Assembly (NCBI GenBank): GCA_002279935.1
Contig: NCCZ01000002.1
Location: forward strand, 310,001 to 374,000
Direction: 5' to 3'
From: Hyphomicrobium sp. 12-62-95
Lineage (GTDB): Bacteria; Pseudomonadota; Alphaproteobacteria; Rhizobiales; Hyphomicrobiaceae
Length of the DNA stretch: 64,000 bases
The notes under the pieces were generated by a model. The model had not been told where the DNA came from, did no database searches, and worked only from the letters and a program-made list of their open reading frames with translations. Position 1 is the first letter of the stretch, and every line of letters starts with the position of its first letter. This document shows positions 58,854 to 64,000 of the stretch, in pieces. The position numbers and the translations under genes are program-made.

Positions 58854-59018
58854 GATTGCCGCTTCCGACACGCCGGTGGCGCGCCGGCCGGAAGCGAGAA
58901 GAGTCTTTGATTGTCGCTTCCGACTCCCCCGCGGGGAGCCGGCCGGAAGCGAGAAGAGCCGTTGATTGTCGCTTCCGACTCCCCCGCGGGGAGCCGGCCG
59001 GAAGCGACGGGAGTAGAA
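58854..59018. repeat. Three tandem 55-base palindromic repeats
   Basis: Units at 58854-58908, 58909-58963 and 58964 to about 59018. Units 2 and 3 are nearly identical; unit 1 has diverged in the centre. Each begins GATTG(T/C)CGCTTCCGA and contains GCCGGCCGGAAGCG, so CGCTTCCG pairs with CGGAAGCG and each unit can fold as a hairpin around a CCCGCGGGG centre. The core GCGGGGAGCCGGCCGGAAG recurs at 63375-63393. Confidence 0.9.
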
Positions 59019-59063
59019 AATTCAGATCGGATGCGGGGGCTTCGGCTTCTCGCACCCGTACAG

Positions 59064-59103
59064 CGCCCCGGTCGAACGCCGAACGACCGGGGCGTTTGTT
59101 TTT
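59064..59103 (+). terminator. Strong plus-strand terminator without an upstream gene
   Basis: CGCCCCGGTCG (59064-59074) and CGACCGGGGCG (59084-59094) form a perfect 11-bp stem around AACGCCGAA, followed by TTTGTTTTT. There is no T run on the opposite strand. The nearest plus-strand gene ends before 57815 and is cut off by the convergent oxyR gene. Confidence 0.9.
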
Positions 59104-59236
59104 GGGGGATCGGGGCAGCGGCCCAGCCATTGCCGCCCGGTTGGCACCGCCGCGACTGTCGTCCTGCTGTCTCAAAACATCAGTAACCGCCGGGGTCTGG
59201 CGTGAATCCTGATCAGAATCATTGAGGACAGACCCA

Positions 59237-59515
59237 ATGGCGACCTACACCGCGCGCATGATGTCGGCCGAAACCGGTGGCGAAGGCCTCTACACGTTCG
59301 AAGCCGACGCCTACTTGATGAAGCGGACGGCGGACGAGATCGTCGGGGTGTTCTTCGATCATGTCGAGGACAAGGTTCTCAAACATAACGTCGATTGGGA
59401 ATTGAACAGCGCCATGAAGAGCAAGGCGCATGGCGTCGTCACGGCCATGGGCGCGCTCGTCACCGACGACGACCAGCCGAGCCTGCCGTTTCTGCTGATG
59501 ATTTCGGCGTCGTAA
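59237..59515 (+). CDS. Small conserved hypothetical protein
   Basis: A 92-residue soluble protein (MATYTARMMSAETGGEGLYTFEADAYLMKRTADEIVG...). It reads as one alpha/beta domain with FEADAYLMKRTADEIVGVFFDHVED and a hydrophobic C-terminus PFLLMISAS. I do not know the family. ATG 59237 is preceded by TGAGGA with good spacing. The CPBP gene begins 104 bases downstream on the same strand. Confidence 0.7.
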   Translation: MATYTARMMSAETGGEGLYTFEADAYLMKRTADEIVGVFFDHVEDKVLKHNVDWELNSAMKSKAHGVVTAMGALVTDDDQPSLPFLLMISAS

Positions 59516-59619
59516 TCCGGGATCAAGCTGTCCCCGCCCAGCCTTGTGGATTCGTCGACCGCGCCCCGTGTAAGATCGTGCCTCAGGCGGCGCTGGATGG
59601 CGCTCGAATGGGGGGATGC

Positions 59620-60381
59620 ATGACCGAGGGGCGCAGCACGCTGAGGGCGGCCGTTCTGGCGGCGGTTGGCTACATCGCCATCATGGCGGCGGGCATGTTC
59701 ACGACGGGGCATGTGTTCGGGATCACGTACGGCGATCCGGCGATGGTCAACGTCCTCGTCTTCTTCGAGGTCATCTTGTGCTTGTACGCCATCATCGTGG
59801 CGCGGCGGCTCTTCAAGCAGTGGGATTGCGGTTTCCGCCCGATCGACTGGAGCGGGATGGTGTGGCTGATCCCGAACTTCGTGCTCATGGCGGCGATGTT
59901 CGTCGCGCTCTCTCGGACCGGCACGATTGAATTTTCGGGATTGGCGCTGCTCGTCGTTGTCACGACGATCCTCGTTGGGTTCTCAGAGGAACTGATGTTT
60001 CGCGGCGTTGCCTTGCGCGGCGCCCTGAATGAGGTCAGCCCGGGCAAGGCGATTGTGATCTCGTCGGTGCTGTTCTCGCTGCTGCATTCCGTGAACGTGC
60101 TGGCTGGCGTACCGCTGGACGGGATGGTGCAGCAGTTGGGGCTGACCTTTGTTTTCGGGCTGGCGATGGCCTGCTACGCGCTGCGCGTCAACAGCCTCAT
60201 CCCCGTGATCGTCTTCCACGCCCTTTGGGACATGGTGCAATTTCTCGGCGGACTTTACGGCGCGGATTTTGGTCCGCTGATTTGGATCGGGATTGTGGTC
60301 AATGCGGTCGTGGCTGGTGTGTTGTGGTGGGGGGTGTTGAGGAAGCGGGTGGGAGTGGGTCGGGCGTGGGGTGAGGGTTAG
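59620..60381 (+). CDS. CPBP-family intramembrane metalloprotease
   Basis: A 253-residue polytopic protein with about six to seven hydrophobic segments. The CPBP (Abi/CAAX protease-like, Rce1-related) motifs are present: FSEELMFRGVAL (Glu123, Glu124, Arg128), LLHSVNVL (His156) and FHALWD (His200). Such enzymes cleave prenylated or other membrane substrates; some protect against bacteriocins, and the substrate here is unknown. ATG 59620 follows GGGGGA by five bases; a second ATG at 59608 lacks a clear ribosome-binding site. Confidence 0.88.
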   Translation: MTEGRSTLRAAVLAAVGYIAIMAAGMFTTGHVFGITYGDPAMVNVLVFFEVILCLYAIIVARRLFKQWDCGFRPIDWSGMVWLIPNFVLMAAMFVALSRTGTIEFSGLALLVVVTTILVGFSEELMFRGVALRGALNEVSPGKAIVISSVLFSLLHSVNVLAGVPLDGMVQQLGLTFVFGLAMACYALRVNSLIPVIVFHALWDMVQFLGGLYGADFGPLIWIGIVVNAVVAGVLWWGVLRKRVGVGRAWGEG

Positions 60382-60555
60382 GTGTTAATCTTTGCAGATT
60401 GCGGCTGCGCCTCATCCGCCATGCCGTTCAGCCTTTGACGAATTGCAACATTGCGCTCGGCCTTATCCATGTTTGAAAGTAGCTTTTTTATCGGAAAGGC
60501 GCGCGGGATTATAATGGACATGTTGCCGATAGTGTTGGCTTGAAGGATCAATGCC

Positions 60556-60837
60556 ATGCCATCAATCGATCAGGTTGTTGTTTGGATCGTCATTGGCGTA
60601 CTCGCTGGTAGCCTCGTCGGGCGGCTTATCACGTGGAAAAAGGAGGGGTTGGGGCTCCGGCGAAATCTGGGGCTCGGGCTTTCCGGAGCTCTGATCGGCG
60701 GCTTTCTGTTTCGCCTGGTGGGAGTTTTCCCCAATTTGGATCGCGTCTCAGTTTCGCTTCGCGATATCGTGGCAGCCGTCATCGGTGCATTCCTGGTTTT
60801 GGGTGCATACTGGTATGCGAATAGGGAGTCGCGATAG
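60556..60837 (+). CDS. GlsB/YeaQ/YmgE-family small membrane protein
   Basis: A 93-residue protein with three hydrophobic segments: VVVWIVIGVLAGSLVGRLIT, LGLGLSGALIGGFLFRLVGVF and IVAAVIGAFLVLGAYWYA. The spacing G-x2-G-x2-(A/S) between them and the IVAAVIGA ending match the transglycosylase-associated (PF04226) family, linked to stress but without proven enzymatic activity. AAGGA before ATG 60556 is a good ribosome-binding site. It precedes the membrane phosphoesterase gene by 67 bases. Confidence 0.85.
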   Translation: MPSIDQVVVWIVIGVLAGSLVGRLITWKKEGLGLRRNLGLGLSGALIGGFLFRLVGVFPNLDRVSVSLRDIVAAVIGAFLVLGAYWYANRESR

Positions 60838-60904
60838 TCTATTCATTTGTGCTGGCCAATGTTTGAAACGGGCGAAACCGGAGGGGCGATGTATCGCTGC
60901 ATAG

Positions 60905-62683
60905 TTGGTGGATGATTCCGATCCGCAGGACATTTTCGAACTTGCATTGATTGACCCTCGGGCCGGGGATGTCGAAGACGATGCTTCGAGCACGAAGCAG
61001 CGCAAACTCTCGGCTATCGCAGGCAGCATTCTCGCAGAAATCAGTATCGCCAAATTTCTGCTGGCTTGGCTCCTGTTGATCGGATTGCCCGGTCTTCTCC
61101 TCGGCGCCGGTCCGCTCATCCTGACCGCTTGGCTATCAAGGGTCACCGACAAGGTCGCCACCCTGTCAGGTTTGGGTTCGATCCTTTTGCTCGGCTTACT
61201 GGCACTTGTCGGTCTCTACGGCCTCCGACCTCTCGTGAGGCTCGTTGAAAACAATTTTTGGGCACTGCAGGCGATCGCCGTGCAGCCTGTGTATGGGCTT
61301 TTTCGGGAAGGTTTGAGCCAACTTGCCGAGAAGCGGCTGTCGCCGAATTCGGACATGAACCACCGTGCGAAGCGTCGTTCCGCAACCGCGCTCGCGGCTG
61401 GCCTTCTGTCGAGTGCACTGGGCTTGAGCCTTTTTGCGCTGGCTTGGCCCCATACGCAGTGGCACGGGACCTTTGCCGACTTGGCAAATCCTTTGCGGCT
61501 GGCACTGCCGGCCATCGCCAACGCAACCGTTATTGGGGGTGGCTATCTTGCATACGCGTCCCTGCTGTGGGCGATCGCAGACGCGACCATGCCTCAACCT
61601 CTCGCACTCAGTGCAAACAAAAGCGGATCCGGCGGTGGCACTCCTTCGCGCATAGCGCACCTGTCCGACCTTCACATCGTGGGGGAGCCCTTCGGGTTCC
61701 GAATTGAGAGTGGCCGGGCCGGGCCAAGAGGTAATGATCGCGCCTACCGGTTGTTCGATCTGCTCAGCAAGGAACATGCCCGCCGCCCTTTGGATCTTGT
61801 TTTAATCACCGGCGACATGACCGATGCGGGCCGATCGTCCGAGTGGATCGAATTTTTCAGCATGCTCGCTCGCCACTCCGAGTTGAGGGCGCGCACGCTC
61901 ATTTTGCCGGGCAATCACGATCTCAACGTCGTCGACCGCTCCAATCCTGCGCGGCTTGAACTGCCAGCGAGCCCATCGAAGCAGCTTCGTCAGTTGCGAA
62001 CACTGTCGGCAATGGCGGCCGTACAGGGCGATCGTGTCCGGGTTTTCGACCGGGCCACTCAACGTCTGGGTGAGACGCTTGCAGAACGGGTCGCGCCCTA
62101 TGCCGATTTGATCCGCAGTTTCGCGGATCAAAAGCGTCTCGTGCGATCGACCGAACTGGCCGAACTCTGGGCGAATTGCTTTCCGCAGGTTTTGCCACCG
62201 GCCCACGACCATGGACTTGGCGTCTTCCTTCTCAACTCCAACGCGGAATCGAATTTTTCATTCACAAATGCCTTAGGAATGTTGCCGACCGAGGATCTGA
62301 AAGCATTGCGCTCGATCATGGACCAATATCCGACCGCCGGCTGGATCGTTGGTCTTCACCATCATCTGATCGAGTATCCGATGCCCGTCGCCAGTTTATC
62401 AGAGCGCATCGGTACAGCGCTGATCAACGGCAGCTGGGTCGTACGACAACTGAACCCGGTTGCTGTAAGGCTTTTGGTCATGCACGGGCACCGGCATATC
62501 GACTGGATTGGTCGTGCGGGACCGCTCCAAATCGTCTCGGCTCCGTCGCCGGTCATGGGTGCCCGCGAGTGCGACGAAAGCTGCTTCTATATCCATGACA
62601 TCGACGTCTCGCCCGAAGGAGAGGTCGGCCTCGTTCATCTCGAGAAGATTCGGGTTCCCGGGAAGAACCCGGTCGTCGCCTGA
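60905..62683 (+). CDS. Membrane-anchored calcineurin-like phosphoesterase
   Basis: A 592-residue protein. Four hydrophobic segments at about 50-66, 87-108, 161-181 and 199-226 precede a soluble metallophosphoesterase domain. Its metal-binding motifs are AHLSDLHI (Asp255, His257), ITGDMTDAG (Asp304, Asp307), LPGNHDL (Asn337, His338), GLHHHLIEY and VMHGHRHID, i.e. the complete D-x-H, G-D-x-x-D, G-N-H-D/E, H and G-H-x-H set. It could hydrolyse a nucleotide, lipid head group or phosphoprotein; I cannot tell. TTG 60905 or GTG 60908 is the start, and both have only a distant ribosome-binding sequence (GGAGGGG at 60880-60886). A hairpin terminator follows. Confidence 0.85.
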   Translation: MVDDSDPQDIFELALIDPRAGDVEDDASSTKQRKLSAIAGSILAEISIAKFLLAWLLLIGLPGLLLGAGPLILTAWLSRVTDKVATLSGLGSILLLGLLALVGLYGLRPLVRLVENNFWALQAIAVQPVYGLFREGLSQLAEKRLSPNSDMNHRAKRRSATALAAGLLSSALGLSLFALAWPHTQWHGTFADLANPLRLALPAIANATVIGGGYLAYASLLWAIADATMPQPLALSANKSGSGGGTPSRIAHLSDLHIVGEPFGFRIESGRAGPRGNDRAYRLFDLLSKEHARRPLDLVLITGDMTDAGRSSEWIEFFSMLARHSELRARTLILPGNHDLNVVDRSNPARLELPASPSKQLRQLRTLSAMAAVQGDRVRVFDRATQRLGETLAERVAPYADLIRSFADQKRLVRSTELAELWANCFPQVLPPAHDHGLGVFLLNSNAESNFSFTNALGMLPTEDLKALRSIMDQYPTAGWIVGLHHHLIEYPMPVASLSERIGTALINGSWVVRQLNPVAVRLLVMHGHRHIDWIGRAGPLQIVSAPSPVMGARECDESCFYIHDIDVSPEGEVGLVHLEKIRVPGKNPVVA

Positions 62684-62729
62684 CCGAGGCTACGCCGACC
62701 AAGATTCAGCTGTCCTTTGGCCCCTAGCA

Positions 62730-62751
62730 GACACCTGTTAGGAAAGGTGTC
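62730..62751 (+). terminator. Hairpin after the phosphoesterase gene (possible terminator)
   Basis: GACACCT (62730-62736) pairs with AGGTGTC (62745-62751) around GTTAGGAA. There is no long T run, so it is a weak candidate; the stronger hairpin at 62781 follows. Confidence 0.35.
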
Positions 62752-62780
62752 CGGTCCGAAGAGGGCCGTTCCCTCAAATA

Positions 62781-62815
62781 AAAAGCGCTCTCCTTGCGGA
62801 GAGCGCCTTTTGAAT
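62781..62815. terminator. Terminator for gapR (and possibly the phosphoesterase gene)
   Basis: GCGCTCTCC-TTGC-GGAGAGCGC is a 9-bp perfect stem with AAAA before it and TTTT after it, so it can act in both directions. On the minus strand it is directly after gapR (stop at 62836) with an uninterrupted T run of five. Confidence 0.85.
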
Positions 62816-62835
62816 ATCCGGCGTTCGCCTCGCCC

Positions 62836-63126
62836 CTACTCCGCAGCTTCCATGCGCACGGCACCGGTGGGTGAGGTTTCGGGGAGCATGCCGAGGGCGT
62901 GGAGGTAGACCTCCAGGATGCCTTCTTCTTCTTCGCGCTCTTGCTGGCTCTTTTTGCGCATGCTCACGATTTTGCGGAGCGCTTTGACGTCGAAGCCGAC
63001 GCCTTTGGCTTCCAGGTACTTGTCGCGGATGTCGGCGGCGAGCGCCTTCTTTTCTTCTTCGAGCCGTTCGATCTGCTCGACGAACTGGCGCAGCTGATTT
63101 TGCGCGGCGGCCTGGAGCGTGGTCAT
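62836..63126 (-). CDS. gapR: Nucleoid-associated protein GapR (DUF2312)
   Basis: A 96-residue helical protein: [49 protein letters not shown], the DUF2312 signature. In Caulobacter GapR is a coiled-coil protein that encircles overtwisted, AT-rich DNA in front of replication and transcription and helps topoisomerases; it is conserved across alphaproteobacteria. The C-terminus ends in a short acidic/variable tail. Length is close to that of Caulobacter GapR (89). A good terminator follows on the same strand. Confidence 0.93.
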   Translation of the reverse strand: MTTLQAAAQNQLRQFVEQIERLEEEKKALAADIRDKYLEAKGVGFDVKALRKIVSMRKKSQQEREEEEGILEVYLHALGMLPETSPTGAVRMEAAE

Positions 63127-63306
63127 CGCCTACCTCATCTTTCGAATGTCACTGGGACAGATGTCACTGGGAACAGGTGGGGCGCGGATACGCACGCGCG
63201 TAATGGGGAGAGGCTAGCGGCGCGGGGTGGGCGCTTCAAGCCAAGGCATTTTTCGTCCAGAGGTTTTTGTGCCACTTTTTTGGTTTGCGCCTTCCGACGG
63301 TATTTT

Positions 63307-63378
63307 GTGACCAACACTCGGCAGGTCGGTGTTGGGCATTTCGTGACCAACACTCGGCAGGCCGGTGTTGGGTTGCGG
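63307..63378. repeat. Tandem pair of 36-base palindromic units
   Basis: GTGACCAACACTCGGCAGG begins both units (63307 and 63343). Each contains CCAACAC and GTGTTGG, so it folds into a 7-bp-arm hairpin; unit 2 differs at a few bases (GGCCGGTG for GGTCGGTG) and runs into the next repeat. Confidence 0.9.
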
Positions 63379-63393
63379 GGAGCCGGCCGGAAG
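63375..63393. repeat. Copy of the oxyR-side repeat core
   Basis: GCGGGGAGCCGGCCGGAAG is identical to 19 bases of each of the last two 55-base units at 58909-59018. It is directly attached to the end of the 36-base repeats. Confidence 0.8.
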
Positions 63394-63514
63394 GTGCGTG
63401 GGTGAGGCGAGTTGGAGAGCGATGGTACGCCCTCTCCCCCCCCCCAAACACGTCTTGGCCGCCCTTGAGGCCGCCATCCAGGGCAGTTTGTCGGGCCGTC
63501 ACAAGGGGGGCTGG

Positions 63515-63537
63515 ATGGCCGGGTCACGCCCGGCCAT
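63515..63537. repeat. REP-like hairpin ATGGCCGGG/CCCGGCCAT
   Basis: A perfect 9-bp stem with a TCACG loop. The sequence GGCCGGGTCAC-GCCCGGCCATGACG is, from memory, similar to palindromic units scattered through Bradyrhizobium-like genomes. Confidence 0.75.
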
Positions 63538-63592
63538 GACGGGAGTGAGATACACAGCGCGCGATCGAAACGGCGGGTTCCGTGTTGTAGTC

Positions 63593-63638
63593 CCCTCTCC
63601 CCGTTCTTCACGGGGAGAGGGTTAGGGTGAGGGGCAGC
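63593..63638. repeat. REP-like element, plus orientation (CCCTCTCCCCG hairpin and tail)
   Basis: CCCTCTCCCCG (63593-63603) pairs perfectly with CGGGGAGAGGG (63611-63621) across a seven-base loop, followed by the tail TTAGGGTGAGGGGCAGC. Elements of this design are common in Hyphomicrobiales genomes. Confidence 0.85.
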
Positions 63639-63715
63639 ATCCGCACGGTGTACGCCTACCCTCGGAGCCTTTCAGCGCGCTGCGAGAGATGGGGGTGTCC
63701 GCCGTCGCGCAAGCG

Positions 63716-63766
63716 GCTGCCCCTCACCCCCACCCTCTCCCCATTGCAAGGGCAATGGGGAGAGGG
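63716..63766. repeat. REP-like element, minus orientation
   Basis: GCTGCCCCTCACCCCCA is the reverse complement of the tail of the element at 63593 (with minor changes), then CCCTCTCCCCATTGC (63733-63747) pairs perfectly with GCAATGGGGAGAGGG (63752-63766) around AAGG. So this is the same kind of element in opposite orientation, forming an inverted pair of the BIME type. Confidence 0.85.
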
Positions 63767-63868
63767 GGTTAGCGGGAACCGCTCAACGCCCCTGGGGCCG
63801 TAAAAGGGCCGCGAATCCGGGCATGGTGGGGGTGAATACAAGGAGACGCGTGGGGAGATGAGTGGCCT

Positions 63869-64000
63869 GTGAGAGATGTGTTGAGACCGATTGTTGGGGC
63901 TGTGTTCGGGTTGCTGATGCTTGTGGGCGGGGCGGCGGCGGATGAGCGGCCGGCGTTCAGCGCCTTTATTGCCGGGCTTTGGCCCGAGGCGCAGGCGGCG
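63869..64000 (+). CDS. N-terminal fragment of a lytic murein transglycosylase
   Basis: A GTG at 63869 opens a frame that runs off the right edge after 44 codons. It encodes a signal peptide (RPIVGAVFGLLMLVGGAAA) and then DERPAFSAFIAGLWPEAQAA. The block FxxFIxGLWPEAxA is the N-terminal hallmark of MltB-like lytic murein transglycosylases, which cleave glycan strands to anhydro-muropeptides in the periplasm. GGGGAG lies 11 bases upstream. The rest of the gene is outside the window, so completeness is not known. Confidence 0.75.
   Translation, partial: MRDVLRPIVGAVFGLLMLVGGAAADERPAFSAFIAGLWPEAQAA

Larger units (their letters stand above)
58815..59103 (+). ncRNA. Candidate small RNA divergent from oxyR (ends at a strong terminator)
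   Basis: A plus-strand intrinsic terminator at 59064-59103 has no protein gene upstream of it on that strand, since oxyR runs the other way. A transcript beginning between about 58815 and 58860 would be 240-290 bases, contain the three palindromic 55-base repeats and end at this hairpin. In E. coli the OxyS RNA is likewise divergent from oxyR. This start is a guess; no promoter is clear. The inference rests on the terminator and the arrangement only. Confidence 0.3.
58764..59236. other. oxyR-divergent region with tandem repeats and an orphan terminator
   Basis: A 473-base gap. It contains the oxyR promoter side with an inverted repeat GGATCAG (58764-58770) / CTGATCC (58808-58814), which could be an operator; three 55-base tandem units at 58854-59018; a strong plus-strand intrinsic terminator at 59064-59103; and GAGGA just before the gene at 59237. 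Open frames through the repeats have repetitive, compositionally odd translations and are not believed to be proteins. Confidence 0.6.
63127..63868. other. Repeat-rich intergenic region (REP-like elements)
   Basis: A 742-base gap holding at least four palindromic elements, listed separately: a 36-base tandem pair (63307-63378), the 19-base core shared with the oxyR-side repeats (63375-63393), an ATGGCCGGG hairpin (63515-63537), and two copies of a CCCTCTCCCC/GGGGAGAGGG element in opposite orientation (63593-63638 and 63716-63766). Open frames across the region come from the repeats. The promoter of gapR must lie at the left end and that of the transglycosylase gene at the right. Confidence 0.8.

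Noticed and set aside
58854..59018. CRISPR array in the tandem repeats next to oxyR
   Set aside because: Units are 55 bases, contiguous without unique spacers and internally palindromic; no cas genes.
58856..59212. 118-codon protein gene through the repeats
   Set aside because: The frame runs through both the repeats and the strong terminator; the translation is repetitive and no ribosome-binding site fits.
60889..60915. Mini-ORF (8 codons) before the membrane phosphoesterase gene
   Set aside because: GGAGGGG is only two bases from its ATG, which is too close; it is in another frame and has no supporting evidence.
63127..63868. Several small open frames in the repeat-rich region
   Set aside because: They are derived from the palindromic repeats, overlap each other on both strands and have no ribosome-binding sites or recognisable domains.

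Overview
The window looks like the chromosome of a GC-rich alphaproteobacterium, most likely Hyphomicrobiales (rhizobia-like, possibly Hyphomicrobium-related). The evidence is gene content and order: a division and cell-wall (dcw) run in alphaproteobacterial order ending ftsQ-ftsA-ftsZ-lpxC-bamD-ligA; a GapR (DUF2312) gene; a bactofilin; the set DUF2066 / CDP-alcohol phosphatidyltransferase / hda / ppk / ppx opposite purM; rnd beside aspS; and REP-like palindromes of a type common in this order. Genus cannot be fixed from sequence alone. No rRNA, tRNA or CRISPR array was seen.

Layout. 1-5 kb: end of a probable type I secreted protein, a bactofilin, an unrecognised membrane protein and a DUF3754 protein. 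4.2-9.1 kb: prmA and a Xaa-Pro aminopeptidase facing ligA. 6.9-26.5 kb, minus strand: murE-murF-mraY-murD-ftsW-murG-murC-murB-ddl-ftsQ-ftsA-ftsZ, then lpxC, bamD, ligA. The cluster starts abruptly at murE: mraZ, rsmH, ftsL and ftsI are not here, and recN is absent between bamD and ligA. 26.8-31.6 kb: a FecR-domain protein with a C-terminal beta-barrel, a small PepSY-like secreted protein, a tiny membrane protein and aspS. 31.7-41.6 kb: rnd facing a minus-strand block (phosphatidyltransferase, hda, ppk, ppx, CbpA-like DnaJ), then DUF2066 divergent from purM. 41.6-43.3 kb: a lone AT-richer AIPR-family gene, a candidate anti-phage gene, sits exactly between purM and pepF. 45-50 kb: a glycine-rich-tail membrane protein, an orphan sigma-54 response regulator and an L,D-transpeptidase. 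50-57.8 kb: a TonB-dependent receptor with a long proline-rich N-terminus, agmatine deiminase plus N-carbamoylputrescine amidase, a MazE-like/Doc-like toxin-antitoxin pair and a DUF882 M15-type peptidase. 57.8-64 kb: oxyR, a 473-base divergent region holding three 55-base palindromic repeats and an orphan intrinsic terminator, then small membrane proteins, a CPBP protease, a membrane-anchored phosphoesterase, gapR, a REP-rich intergenic region and the start of a lytic transglycosylase.

Theme. Envelope growth dominates: precursor synthesis (Mur enzymes, Ddl, MraY), septation (FtsWQAZ), lipid A commitment (LpxC), outer-membrane assembly (BamD), wall remodelling (L,D-transpeptidase, DUF882 peptidase, lytic transglycosylase) and scaffolding (bactofilin). 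A second group serves replication and stress: ligA, Hda, GapR, polyphosphate turnover, OxyR and polyamine synthesis. The accessory items are the AIPR gene, the toxin-antitoxin pair and the repeat clusters. The most novel-looking signals are the possible small RNA opposite oxyR and the single AIPR insertion.
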